Below are positions 8,667 to 18,159 of a stretch of DNA of 64,000 nucleotides, one piece after another (the first letter of the stretch is position 1; every line of letters begins with the position of its first letter). The DNA is taken from the NCBI GenBank assembly GCA_963664595.2, contig CAXXOK010000010.1:62001-126000 (forward strand), given 5' to 3'. The DNA is from CAXXOK01 sp963664595. GTDB lineage: Bacteria; Bacillota; Clostridia; Christensenellales; Aristaeellaceae. The notes under the pieces are model-generated. The model saw only the letters and a list, made by a program, of their open reading frames with translations. It was not told where the DNA came from and made no database searches. The translations under genes and the position numbers were made by a program.

Positions 8667-11600
8667 ATGAAAAGCAAAGCCATGAAACGCCCAAGTGGCA
8701 AGATGATCTGGAAAATACTCAGCGGAATTTTTGCCGTTCTGTTTATTTTCACGATGATTGCAGGCCCGATTGCCAACAACTATGCAGCCATTGTCAATAT
8801 GGTGCTTGGTATTGAGAATGCCACAATTATCGGCGACGCTGACGAAAATATTCCGGATCGGTTTGTTTCGGATTATGCAACCAGCCAGGAGCAGGAAGCT
8901 GCCGCTGAAGCGCTTTGTGAAAGCATCGTTGCCAATGGCGGCGTGCTGCTGCTGAATCGCGGGAACGCCCTTCCGCTGGATAAGGGCGCGAAAATTACAC
9001 TCTTTGGCACCTCGTCTGCCCACTTCATATATGGTGGTACGGGCTCTGGCGGCATGAATACATCATCAGCCACAACCTTAAAAGATGCACTGGATGCTGA
9101 TGGGTTTTCCGTGAATCCGGTCATGTGGTCCTTTTACAGGGAAGGCGCAGGATCGTCGTTTGGCCTCAAAGAAGGCAGTGGTTCGATGAATAATTACATT
9201 TTTAAGAACGAAGAGTTCTTTGTCAATGAAGTGCCGATCACTGCTTTTACAAGTAACGAATGGGATTCTGTAGCGACCTATGGCGATGCTGCCATTATGG
9301 TGGTAGGGCGAGTTTGCGGCGAAGGCAAAGACTTGCCCGTTACCGGCGCAGGGGATGCAAACGGCAACGTGTTATCCATCAGTAATGAGGAACGCGATAT
9401 TCTGGCCAAGTTGGCAGATCTGAAGGATGAAGGAGTCATCAGCAAAATCATCCTGCTTCTCAATACGTCCAATCCTGTAGAGCTTGATATTCTGGAGCCA
9501 AGCATCAGCGGAGTGGACTATGGGATTGATGCCTGCATGTGGGTTGGAGGCGTCGGACAGACCGGGATCAACGCGATTGGTGATCTGTTGAACGGCAGCG
9601 TAAACCCCAGCGGCCGTTTGGTCGATACCTACTGCTATGACAATACCACGTCACCCGCCATTCAAAATGCCTATGTAACCGCCTATACCAATGCGGCAGA
9701 GGCCGGGCTATCCTTCAAGGACTCGAAGGACGAATACTACGTTGTGTATCAGGAAGGAATTTATGTTGGGTATCGCTATTACGAAACCCGTTATGAAGAC
9801 TATGTCCTGGGTAATGCTGCGGTAGGTGATTATGATTATGCGTCTACGGTAGCGTATCCGTTTGGCTATGGCTTAAGCTACAGCGACATCAGCTATGGCA
9901 AGCTCAATATGACCGAACAGAAAGACGGTTTCGAATTCACTGTAGATGTGACCAACAACAGTTCTCTGGATGCCAGGGAAGCTGTGCTGATTTACATGCA
10001 GTCGCCCTATACTGCATATGACCGTGATAACGGAATCGAAAAAGCTTCCGTGGAGCTCGTGGGCTATACAAAGGTCAGCGTACCGGCTAACAGCACCGTG
10101 AAAGCGGTGGTGACGGTTGATAAAAGCGAAATGCGCACGTATGACCAAAACGGTCAGGAGACATATATTGTCGATGCGGGCAATTACTACTTTGCAACCG
10201 GCAATGGCGCGCATGAGGCTCTCAATAATATCCTCATGCTGAAAGAGTCGCTCAAGGATACGTCAAACGGAAGCGTTGACACCAGCCTCCTGGCGGGCAC
10301 CGGAAACGCTGAGCTCGCCGTATCCTATAAGCAGGGCAAACAGGACGATACCCTCTACGCAACCGCTGTTACGGGTGAAAAAATTACCAATCAGCTGAGC
10401 CATGCGGATCTCAACAAAGTGGACGCCGATACCGGAAACGATGTTGTGTATCTGACCAGAAGCAATTGGGCCGATACCATGCCCAAAGCAGATTTCACGG
10501 ATGGCATCTATCAAGCGGCAGTGCAAATTCCCGCAAATGAGCAACTGGCAGCATCGTTGAAAACGATTATAGATTCAGATGGTGAAGGCACAATGCCCAC
10601 CCTGGGGGCTGATGGTGAATTAACCCTGGCGCAGTTCATCGGCGTACCGTTGGGCGGAAGCATTACACTGGCTGATGGAAATGTCTATACCTGGGATGAT
10701 TTGCTGGATCAGGTTAAGCTAAAGGAAATGAACAAACTGATCGGGCAAGCCTACCACAGCACGGCTCCGCTTGCCAGCGTTGGGAAGCCCTCAACCAAGG
10801 ATGAAAACGGCCCGCTTGGTATTACGGCGCAGCTGACTGGGGGGAGTTCCTCCACAAGTTACACCTCGGAAGACATGCTGGCTGCCACCTTTGACACTTC
10901 ATTGGCAGAAGCGGTTGGCCGCAGCATGGGCAATGACTGCCTGATGGCGAACCGAAAAGCCTACAGCGGTATTTATGGTCCGGGTGTAAACCTTCACCGT
11001 ACTCCTTATAGCGGCCGCAACTTCGAGTACTACTCTGAAGATCCGTTTGTATCAGGCAAGACTTGTGCGGCGGAGGTTGCGGGAATCCAGTCCAAGGGCG
11101 TCTATGTTTACATGAAGCACTTTGCCCTCAACGATCATGAATCGGGACGCGATGGTCTCAGTGTTTGGACCAACGAACAGGCAGCCCGAGAAATATACTT
11201 ACAGGCGTTTGAATACCCAATTGCGGATGCCAATGCGTACTGTGTGATGACGTCGTTTAATCGGATTGGCACAGTTTGGGCCGGCGGCGATTATAACCTG
11301 CTGACTAATATCCTGCGGGGCGAATGGGGTATGCCGGGATTCATTGTGACCGACTTCTCAAATAACAATGATTTCATGGATGTTATTCAGGGCCTTTTGG
11401 CAGGCGGCGACGCATGGGACTGCAATGATGCAAGCAAGTGGTCCGAAAAACTGAAGCTGTACAGCGAGGATCCCAAAGTTGTCACAGCCATGCGTAAAGC
11501 AACTGCGCGTATTATGTATACTGTGGCAAATTCCAATGCGATGAATGGCCTTGGGTATACAACGATCGTCGTTGAAACACGCGGATGGTGGCAGGATGCG

Positions 11601-11693
11601 TTTATCATCGGTGACGTTGTCTTCGGCGCTATGTTTGTCCTGTTCCTGAGTATCTCAATAGTCAGCACCAAGCGTGCCCGCCGTAAAACCTGA
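8667..11693 (+). CDS. GH3 beta-glycosidase with reversed domain order and two terminal membrane anchors
   Basis: A 1008-residue GH3 enzyme in which the domain normally at the C-terminus comes first. Residues about 90-340 are the alpha/beta sandwich (VLLLNRGNALPL, then a Gly-rich GTGSGGMNTS), and about 390-520 the fibronectin-III-like domain after YPFGYGLSYS. Residues about 690-960 are the catalytic barrel with GRNFEYYSEDP, MKHFALNDHESGRDG and presumed nucleophile Asp896 (IVTDFSNNND). This order is known from a few rumen GH3 enzymes. A membrane segment at residues about 12-38 and another at about 977-1000, followed by KRARRKT, suggest both ends are anchored with the enzyme outside. The substrate is probably a beta-glucoside or oligosaccharide. 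Confidence 0.88.
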   Translation: MKSKAMKRPSGKMIWKILSGIFAVLFIFTMIAGPIANNYAAIVNMVLGIENATIIGDADENIPDRFVSDYATSQEQEAAAEALCESIVANGGVLLLNRGNALPLDKGAKITLFGTSSAHFIYGGTGSGGMNTSSATTLKDALDADGFSVNPVMWSFYREGAGSSFGLKEGSGSMNNYIFKNEEFFVNEVPITAFTSNEWDSVATYGDAAIMVVGRVCGEGKDLPVTGAGDANGNVLSISNEERDILAKLADLKDEGVISKIILLLNTSNPVELDILEPSISGVDYGIDACMWVGGVGQTGINAIGDLLNGSVNPSGRLVDTYCYDNTTSPAIQNAYVTAYTNAAEAGLSFKDSKDEYYVVYQEGIYVGYRYYETRYEDYVLGNAAVGDYDYASTVAYPFGYGLSYSDISYGKLNMTEQKDGFEFTVDVTNNSSLDAREAVLIYMQSPYTAYDRDNGIEKASVELVGYTKVSVPANSTVKAVVTVDKSEMRTYDQNGQETYIVDAGNYYFATGNGAHEALNNILMLKESLKDTSNGSVDTSLLAGTGNAELAVSYKQGKQDDTLYATAVTGEKITNQLSHADLNKVDADTGNDVVYLTRSNWADTMPKADFTDGIYQAAVQIPANEQLAASLKTIIDSDGEGTMPTLGADGELTLAQFIGVPLGGSITLADGNVYTWDDLLDQVKLKEMNKLIGQAYHSTAPLASVGKPSTKDENGPLGITAQLTGGSSSTSYTSEDMLAATFDTSLAEAVGRSMGNDCLMANRKAYSGIYGPGVNLHRTPYSGRNFEYYSEDPFVSGKTCAAEVAGIQSKGVYVYMKHFALNDHESGRDGLSVWTNEQAAREIYLQAFEYPIADANAYCVMTSFNRIGTVWAGGDYNLLTNILRGEWGMPGFIVTDFSNNNDFMDVIQGLLAGGDAWDCNDASKWSEKLKLYSEDPKVVTAMRKATARIMYTVANSNAMNGLGYTTIVVETRGWWQDAFIIGDVVFGAMFVLFLSISIVSTKRARRKT

Positions 11694-11702
11694 TCTGCCG
11701 GT

Positions 11703-11740
11703 GGAAGACCCGCTGTTTATAACGCAACAACGGGTCTTCC
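11703..11740 (+). terminator. Hairpin after the GH3 gene
   Basis: GGAAGACCCG (11703-11712) pairs with CGGGTCTTCC (11731-11740) over an 18-base loop. Only a short TT follows, so termination may be partial, with readthrough into the esterase genes. Confidence 0.55.
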
Positions 11741-11784
11741 TTACAGCAACATAATATGGGCTTATCAACGAAAGAGGAATTGGA

Positions 11785-12732
11785 ATGAGAAGGATTTTGG
11801 CATTGCTGGCAATGCTTGTTCTACTGGCTGGTTTTAGTACCGGTTACGCAGAAAGCAGGACCGCGCCTGCGGACTTAAGCGTTTATACAACGACGGATGT
11901 TGTCAACTGTGAGACTACCTATAAGCGCTATGATATGACGTTCTACGAAGAACCGTCCACGCAGCCCGGTACGATCGTAAGGCTTGAGTATACGACTGAC
12001 GTGTATGGCGATACTTTGAATACATGGGCGAACGTATATCTGCCGTATGGCTATGATGATAATGGTACGCAACGCTATAACATTATCTACTTCACGCACG
12101 GCACCAATGAAACGCAGGACAGCCTGCTTGGAGACGAACGCGTGAAAAATGCGATCGACAACATGATCGAGGTCGGTATTGCCGAACCATTTATTATGGT
12201 ATGCCCGACATACTACTACGATTATGATACCCGTGGAACCGATCATCAAACCTTCGTCCAAGAGGTGCGAAATGACCTGATGCCAGCTGTGGAAAGCAAA
12301 TACCGTACATATGCGGAAACTGTTGACGACGCGGGCTTTATCGCTTCCCGGGAACACCGCGCCTTCAGCGGGTATTCTCAGGGCGGGGCTGTGATGTGGA
12401 CGATTTTCAATGACATGCTCGACCGGGCCAAGTGGTATCTGCCTTTCTCCGGCAGCTTTGGGAATGTGTATGAGAGCATTAAGACTACGCTTGCGAATGA
12501 TTCCGAATATGCAGATGATTTCTTCGTTTATATCGCCTGCGGCGGCAAGAGAGACCTTGCGTATGAAAACGGGAATGAGCTGGTGAATAAATTGCTTGCA
12601 GATGATACGTTCAGCTATGGCTTGGATCCGGTCAATAACAATCTGTATTATTGCCTGTCCAAAGAGATTCATCAGACGTTAATGTCCCGTTACTATTTCT
12701 ACAATGCATTTGCCGATGTGCTGTTCAAGTAG
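11785..12732 (+). CDS. Secreted CE1-like esterase (feruloyl/acetyl esterase type), first copy
   Basis: A 315-residue exported alpha/beta-hydrolase with a signal peptide (MRRILALLAMLVLLAGFSTGYAES). Conserved features are the LPYGYDDNG...IIYFTHG strand with oxyanion region, the nucleophile elbow FSGYSQGG with catalytic Ser, and a late EIHQTLMSRYY segment providing the likely His. The layout matches the esterase domains of xylanase-associated feruloyl esterases (putative esterase/CE1 superfamily). These enzymes remove phenolic or acetyl groups from plant cell-wall polysaccharides outside the cell. The next gene is a close paralogue 74 bases on, so a tandem duplication is evident. No cell-wall anchor or carbohydrate-binding module is visible. 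Confidence 0.82.
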   Translation: MRRILALLAMLVLLAGFSTGYAESRTAPADLSVYTTTDVVNCETTYKRYDMTFYEEPSTQPGTIVRLEYTTDVYGDTLNTWANVYLPYGYDDNGTQRYNIIYFTHGTNETQDSLLGDERVKNAIDNMIEVGIAEPFIMVCPTYYYDYDTRGTDHQTFVQEVRNDLMPAVESKYRTYAETVDDAGFIASREHRAFSGYSQGGAVMWTIFNDMLDRAKWYLPFSGSFGNVYESIKTTLANDSEYADDFFVYIACGGKRDLAYENGNELVNKLLADDTFSYGLDPVNNNLYYCLSKEIHQTLMSRYYFYNAFADVLFK

Positions 12733-12806
12733 GCAACCGCTTATAACGCTTGTTGTTTACTGACAGCAGAACAAAACGAAATTAAAATTCAGAAAGGGTA
12801 ATGAAA

Positions 12807-13790
12807 ATGAAAAAATTCCTCCTGGTACTCACAGTATTGGTCATGATCACGGGTATTAGTGCCGGCTTGGCCGATGGGCGAAGCGCTCCGGCAGACTTAA
12901 GCGTATATACGACGGTGGATGTAGCGGACTGCGAGACTTCTTACAAACGCTACGATATGACCTTCTATGATGCTGAGTCCACACAGCCTGGAACCGTGGT
13001 AAAGGTTCCATATACCACGGACGTCTACGGGGACACACTGGAGACATGGGCGAATGTTTACCTGCCTTACAGTTATGATGAAAATGGTACGGAGCAGTAT
13101 AATATCATCTATTTCCTGCATGGCAGCAATGAAACGCAGGACAGCTTCATTGGCGATCCACGCGCCAAAAACGCGATTGATAACATGATTGAGGTTGGCA
13201 TTACCGCACCGTTTATTATGGTTTTCCCGACCTACTATTATGACTATGAAACCCGCGCAATTGATATGACCAATTTTCCGCTGGAAGTCCGCAATGATTT
13301 GATCCCAACCGTGGAAAGCATGTACCGCACCTATGCGCCGACAGCCGATGAGGCTGGGTTTATCGCTTCCCGCGATCATCGCGCCTTTGCCGGATACTCC
13401 CGCGGCAGTTATGCGGCCTGGCATATGTTCTTCAATCTGCTGGATTACAGCAAATGGTATATGCCTTTCAGCGGCGCTATCAGCGGCGCTGCCGAGATGT
13501 CAATGGAAGCAACGCCTGATGAACAAATCGCGGCATTGCAGCAGGCCATCGACGCCAATGGTGAGTACAAAGACGATTTCTTTATCTATACTGCGTGCGG
13601 CGGCGCCCGCGATATGATGTATCAGGTGATGAATGCCCAGATCAAGGCAATGGTTGCCGATACGGAGTATTTCAGCTATGGCATGAATCCGGAAGAAAAC
13701 AACCTTTTCTACTGCTTGTCCAATGAAGTCCATCAGACGCTGATGTCGCGTTACTATCTGTATAACGCATTTGATGTGGTATTCAAGTAA
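12807..13790 (+). CDS. Secreted CE1-like esterase, second tandem copy
   Basis: A 329-residue paralogue of the preceding esterase, sharing long blocks such as RSAPADLSVYTT-type mature starts, VYGDTLETWANVYLPY and EVHQTLMSRYYLYNAFD. ATG 12807 is chosen over ATG 12801 because the AAAGGG site then has normal spacing. The nucleophile elbow is FAGYSRGS, with Arg replacing Gln and Ser replacing Gly relative to copy one. Copy two has an insert of about 14 residues (ATPDEQIAALQQAIDANG) before the ACGGARD block. These differences may alter substrate choice. A bidirectional terminator follows directly. Confidence 0.82.
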   Translation: MKKFLLVLTVLVMITGISAGLADGRSAPADLSVYTTVDVADCETSYKRYDMTFYDAESTQPGTVVKVPYTTDVYGDTLETWANVYLPYSYDENGTEQYNIIYFLHGSNETQDSFIGDPRAKNAIDNMIEVGITAPFIMVFPTYYYDYETRAIDMTNFPLEVRNDLIPTVESMYRTYAPTADEAGFIASRDHRAFAGYSRGSYAAWHMFFNLLDYSKWYMPFSGAISGAAEMSMEATPDEQIAALQQAIDANGEYKDDFFIYTACGGARDMMYQVMNAQIKAMVADTEYFSYGMNPEENNLFYCLSNEVHQTLMSRYYLYNAFDVVFK

Positions 13791-13802
13791 ATCACAATCC
13801 AC

Positions 13803-13835
13803 AAAAAGCTGTCCCGTGAAACGGGGCAGCTTTTT
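13803..13835. terminator. Bidirectional terminator between convergent units
   Basis: AAAAAGCTG, CCCGT, GAA loop, ACGGG, CAGCTTTTT. It has A and T runs on both sides and ends the esterase transcript (plus) and the response-regulator transcript (minus). Confidence 0.85.
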
Positions 13836-13877
13836 GAATTGCCAAATAAATAGACTTATCCCGGCTCATGGGTCTTT

Positions 13878-14618
13878 TCAGGAATTGTGGTTGCTTGTGT
13901 GCGAGGTTCGGTATTGTTGCGGGGTCATTCCCGTTACGCGCTTGAATTGTTTGTGAAAATAGGATGTGGTGGAAAATCCGCACTGTTCGGTGATCTCCTG
14001 AATGGTAATCTGCGATGTGCCAAGCAGTTTTTTTGCCAAAGAAATCCGCTCATTGAGTATAAAGGTGGTTAACGCTTGTCCGGATTCCTTGTGGAAAAGA
14101 TAAGAGATGTAGTCTGGGTTCATATGGATGGACTTGGCAATGAATGACCGGCTTAAATCTGCCCTTCCAAGATTGGAGACAATCAGCTCCTTCGTTGATA
14201 CTAAAAAAGTGGATTCCGGGACAGGTATGTCCGTATTCTCACGAATAAGCTTCACCGCATCTACAGCACTGAGCAATTCTTCAGTCAAAACCTCCGCGGA
14301 CGCAGGCTTGAGAATATAGCCAAAGCAGTGTAGTTTCAGAGCGCGCTGTGCATAATCAAATAACGGATGGCCTGTGAGGATTAATGAAGTCGGATGGTAT
14401 CCTTGCTCGTGCGCCCATTGGATTAAATCAAGGCCGGTATTTCTGGGCATCTCAATATCGGTTAGAAGAATATCAACCTCATTCTCACTGAAAATTGCCT
14501 GCGCCTGCTGTACGCTGAAAGCGGTCCATACAGAGTTGATGCCAAGCGTATGGAAATCCAATTTGCGCAGAATACTTTGCACAATAAAATACTCATCATC
14601 TACAATCAGCAGATTCAT
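13878..14618 (-). CDS. AraC-type response regulator (YesN-like)
   Basis: A 246-residue regulator with an N-terminal receiver domain (DD at residues 7-8, phosphoacceptor Asp54 in LLTDIEMP, Lys in FGYILKPAS) and a C-terminal AraC helix-turn-helix pair (SFIAKSIHMNPDYISYLFHKE, then CGFSTTSYFHKQFKRVTGMTPQQYR). Such regulators activate adjacent sugar-transport operons. The start overlaps the stop of the kinase by four bases (ATGA). The divergent target operon, an ABC importer with uidA-like and GH3 genes, starts about 180 bases beyond the kinase gene. Confidence 0.9.
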   Translation of the reverse strand: MNLLIVDDEYFIVQSILRKLDFHTLGINSVWTAFSVQQAQAIFSENEVDILLTDIEMPRNTGLDLIQWAHEQGYHPTSLILTGHPLFDYAQRALKLHCFGYILKPASAEVLTEELLSAVDAVKLIRENTDIPVPESTFLVSTKELIVSNLGRADLSRSFIAKSIHMNPDYISYLFHKESGQALTTFILNERISLAKKLLGTSQITIQEITEQCGFSTTSYFHKQFKRVTGMTPQQYRTSHTSNHNS

Positions 14619-16369
14619 AGTTGCTCACTCCTTTCGTATGGGAAACGGATGTCAGCGCGCGCTCCTCCGTCAGGTTCGTTGGAAAATATAAAGGAAGATT
14701 TGCCCGGGTAGATGAGCGAGAGCGATTTAACGATATTGTAGATACCGATGTGCTGGCCGTCTTTGATGTATTCATCGTTTTCGAGAATATGATTTACTCG
14801 TTCAAGCGTCTCATGGGTATAACCAGTTCCGCTGTCAATATAGCAAATATGAACATATGGTTGAGATGTGCTCTCAAGCGAGGCTGTAATCTGGATACAC
14901 AGCCGTTCTCCCATAATCAGGTTGTGTTTGATGGTGTTTTCGCATAAAGTCATCAGCGTCATGGGAGGAATGTGCGATTGTTCACAATCAGGGGAAAGCG
15001 TTAGCTTATAGGAAAGCGTGTCCGGGTATCGAATGCATGCCAGGTCGAGATAATTATCCAGATGGTCAAATTCCTGGATCAAAGGAATGGTTTCCTCCGA
15101 AGTGAAAGTGTAACGGATGTGCTGCGACAACACCTGTGTTAAACGCTGGGCGGCTGCATGGTCGTTTTCTTCATCCGACGTGGCAAGAAAAGAGAAAGCA
15201 TCCAGACAATTGATTAAAAAGTGCGGGGATAGCTGAGATTTCAGGAATTTTGATTCCAGCCGGCTTTGTGCCAGCTTATCTTCAAAAACCCGTCCTTCCA
15301 GCGTTTGCATATCATCCAGCATGGAGTTCAGTATTGTAAGGAAGCTGTGAATCTCCCGGCAGGCGCTGGATGTGTTAAGCCGAACGGTTTTTTGCTCTCC
15401 ACGCTGCAATACTGTCAGCGCTTGTTGCAGCGGACGTACGAGCCGCTGGAATACGACACGCAGCGTCAGCAATACGGCGAGTACGCCGAGAATAATGATA
15501 ATTGTGATGAGTAAAAATGCTCGATAGACAGGCGTCAAATGCGATACTATCAAGGATAGAGGGGTAAAAACGGCCAAATAGCAATCGCTGTATGAGGTTT
15601 TCTGATAAATGACCAAATAGTCAGTTCCATCAGCGCTTCGATATTGCTGGTTTCCGCTATCAGCCGTTGTGTTTAATGCAAAATCCGAGAAGTTCCGGTT
15701 TTTTATGGGGGATCCTGTTCTATCTAGAAAGGTAACAATACAACCATCTTCAAACAGGGTTTGGAAGGACTCCGTCAATGATGTCAGGCTGATCCACGCA
15801 CCGAGCACGCCGCTTCCAGAAACGATAAAACGAACCAAATAGTCATCATCAGTCAAACTATGCAACTGCCACTTTTGATATTCCTTTCCAAGACTGGATA
15901 TGTTGCCGGAAGCCTCGTCCAATGTTTTACGTATGAAAACGGCACATTCGTTTGTAGCAACTCTGTGAACAAAAGGTGTAAAATCCTTGGGAGACGGCGC
16001 ATAGTAGAAGAGGCCGTCAATCTCTGGAAATACTTGGGATAGTGAAGAAAGTTCCAAAAAAACGGACATTTTAACACGATATAAAACCAAATCATCATCC
16101 GTTATATTCAGCAGCGCTGCATCCTTATCACCGAGCAAAATGAGTTGATTTTCCAGAATGGAAAAGGTTGCCTCCTGTTCATCATTAAACTGCATTTGCA
16201 GTCTCAGCGCATTATTTAGATATTGCTGCCGAAGCTGGTCTTGCCAGAATGAGGAGACAAACGAGAGCTGCAAAATAACAACCAGCATCAGAATTGCGGC
16301 GAAGAAGATGCCCAAATGTGTCAGAGAATATTGGAAGCGATTCGTCGGGGATTGTCTTTTTTTGAACAT
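14615..16369 (-). CDS. YesM-type sensor histidine kinase
   Basis: A 584-residue kinase with an N-terminal membrane segment (about 17-38), an extracytoplasmic sensing domain of about 240 residues, a second membrane segment (about 280-305) and a HAMP-like linker. The His_kinase motif is QLSPHFLINCLDAF (His about 382). The HATPase domain has CENTIKHN, and DSGTGYT takes the place of the G-box. This is the class paired with YesN/AraC regulators in Bacillota sugar loci. The extracellular sensing domain probably detects a substrate or binding-protein complex; the ligand is not identifiable. Its start is divergent from the binding-protein gene at 16548. Confidence 0.9.
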   Translation of the reverse strand: MFKKRQSPTNRFQYSLTHLGIFFAAILMLVVILQLSFVSSFWQDQLRQQYLNNALRLQMQFNDEQEATFSILENQLILLGDKDAALLNITDDDLVLYRVKMSVFLELSSLSQVFPEIDGLFYYAPSPKDFTPFVHRVATNECAVFIRKTLDEASGNISSLGKEYQKWQLHSLTDDDYLVRFIVSGSGVLGAWISLTSLTESFQTLFEDGCIVTFLDRTGSPIKNRNFSDFALNTTADSGNQQYRSADGTDYLVIYQKTSYSDCYLAVFTPLSLIVSHLTPVYRAFLLITIIIILGVLAVLLTLRVVFQRLVRPLQQALTVLQRGEQKTVRLNTSSACREIHSFLTILNSMLDDMQTLEGRVFEDKLAQSRLESKFLKSQLSPHFLINCLDAFSFLATSDEENDHAAAQRLTQVLSQHIRYTFTSEETIPLIQEFDHLDNYLDLACIRYPDTLSYKLTLSPDCEQSHIPPMTLMTLCENTIKHNLIMGERLCIQITASLESTSQPYVHICYIDSGTGYTHETLERVNHILENDEYIKDGQHIGIYNIVKSLSLIYPGKSSFIFSNEPDGGARADIRFPYERSEQL

Positions 16370-16547
16370 CTACGTCTCCTTAAACAGCATTATCATGTGT
16401 GATATGGACGATATCGGCTAAGGATTGTACAATTATTGCTAAGAAAAATACCTTACAAAAAATCATTGATTATATTAAACTAACAGCACAAGAAAAACAA
16501 GCGTGTCGAGAAAGCTTGTATAAACAGTTAAGGAGATGGGATTACTT

Positions 16548-18074
16548 ATGAAGAAACTTGTATCTGTGATTCTTTGCCTGATGATGGTACTCTATGTTTT
16601 CAGCGGCTTCGCGGAAACGACAAAAAATGAGCAGGTTATTGCAGAACGCAAAGCCAGCGGCAAAATGCCTACCGTAGTCATGGCCTATCCAACCTGGACA
16701 GGTCGCCCAACGGGCGAGGACCGTATCCAGGCTCGCCTCAGCGCCATTACGGAAGAGAAATTGGGCGTGAAACTGGTCATGGAAATTTTGGACATAGGCT
16801 CATGGAACCAGTCGATGACGCTCATGCTGTCCAGCGGAGAGCAGGTTGACCTCTTCAATACGGTCGCCATGGGTTACTCCAACTGTGTGAGCAAAGGTTA
16901 TACGCTGGAGCTGGATGAGCTGCTAGCTGATTATGGCCAGGGTATTATAGAAACCATCAATCCCGCCTACATCAAAGCCTGCAAAATTAACGGGCAAGTA
17001 TTTGGCCTTCCTCAGCAGCGTGACATCGCACAGGGAAAAGGCGCTTATGTTGTGATGACCGAGTATCTGGACGAGATTGGATATGACTGGAAAGGCAAGC
17101 TTGAGTCTGATGGCGAGTCTATTTACTGCTCCATTGAGGAAATTGATAATATTTTCGCCCAACTGCATGATGCTGAACCGGATAAGTTCGTGCTTTGCCC
17201 AAACAAAACGACACAGCTTAATAACATGATGCTCTTTGACGATATCGGCAATGATACTTTCGGCGTATTAATGGATCCTGAGAATTCTTTGGTGGTATCC
17301 AACCTTTATGAAAGCGATGCTTTCCTAAAGGCGTGCCAGAGGTTCTATACCTGGAATCAGATGGGCTATATTTCGAGAGATGTCCTTACGGACAGCAATA
17401 CCCCTCAGCAAAACATGGCCGCTGGTTTGGGCATGTCCACCCTGGCTGCATATAAGCCGGGAACCAAGATGGAACAACAGGCTCAAATTCAAAAGGATGT
17501 CGTTGTGTTCAAAACTATGGGTGTGTTTACGAAAGCCAGCGCTGTGACTTCAATGAACTGGGCAATCAACAGCAGTTCAGAGGATCCGATTGCGGCTATG
17601 CAGGTTCTCAATCTGCTCTATACTGATGCCGAAGCGGCAACCTTGCTGGCATGGGGCGAAGAGGGCGTTGACTATAAAAAGACGGATGACGGCTTCCTGA
17701 CTTATGCTGATGGCGTCGATCCTTCCAAAACCGATTACAGCACGCTGAACTTCCTTATGCCCAATCAGTATCTGACCGGCGTATGGCAAGGGAACCCGGT
17801 TGATCTGTATGAGCAGACCGAAGCTTTCAACAACAACTCCATCAAGTCCAAAGCGATGGGCTTCACCTTTGACAATACCAATGTGATGGCTGAATATACC
17901 GCCTTGACCAATGTATACAACGAATACATCAACCAGATCATTATGGGCTTTGTTGAACCGGAAGCTGCCATCGCCGAAATGAACAAGAAGCTCTACGACG
18001 CCGGACTGGAACGCTATATGGCTGCCAAACAGGAAGCCTTGAATACCTGGGCTGCTGATAACGGGATCCAATAA
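16548..18074 (+). CDS. Extracellular sugar-binding protein of an ABC importer (YtcQ/LplA type)
   Basis: A 508-residue family 1 solute-binding protein. ATG 16548 gives a standard signal peptide (MKKLVSVILCLMMVLYVFSGFAET); ATG 16536 directly abuts AAGGAG and is unlikely. The mature sequence includes RIQARLSAITEEKLGVKL and a long C-terminal helical region typical of oligosaccharide-binding proteins. The signal ends in an AxA-like site with no lipobox cysteine, unusual for a Gram-positive binding protein. It is followed by an intercistronic hairpin and two permeases. From the operon context it probably captures a glucuronide or glycoside for import. Confidence 0.88.
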   Translation: MKKLVSVILCLMMVLYVFSGFAETTKNEQVIAERKASGKMPTVVMAYPTWTGRPTGEDRIQARLSAITEEKLGVKLVMEILDIGSWNQSMTLMLSSGEQVDLFNTVAMGYSNCVSKGYTLELDELLADYGQGIIETINPAYIKACKINGQVFGLPQQRDIAQGKGAYVVMTEYLDEIGYDWKGKLESDGESIYCSIEEIDNIFAQLHDAEPDKFVLCPNKTTQLNNMMLFDDIGNDTFGVLMDPENSLVVSNLYESDAFLKACQRFYTWNQMGYISRDVLTDSNTPQQNMAAGLGMSTLAAYKPGTKMEQQAQIQKDVVVFKTMGVFTKASAVTSMNWAINSSSEDPIAAMQVLNLLYTDAEAATLLAWGEEGVDYKKTDDGFLTYADGVDPSKTDYSTLNFLMPNQYLTGVWQGNPVDLYEQTEAFNNNSIKSKAMGFTFDNTNVMAEYTALTNVYNEYINQIIMGFVEPEAAIAEMNKKLYDAGLERYMAAKQEALNTWAADNGIQ

Positions 18075-18111
18075 CGGCAAAGTGATTAGCCATATGTGAG
18101 ATTAGTTTTAT

Positions 18112-18141
18112 GGGGCACCGCGCAGAGATGTGCGGTGCCTC
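18112..18141 (+). terminator. Intercistronic hairpin after the binding-protein gene
   Basis: GGCACCGC (18114-18121) pairs with GCGGTGCC (18132-18139), extendable by two pairs, with a 10-base loop. There is no T-run. It probably stabilises the upstream mRNA and lowers permease expression relative to the binding protein. Confidence 0.6.
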
Positions 18142-18159
18142 ATATAAAGAGGGGACACC

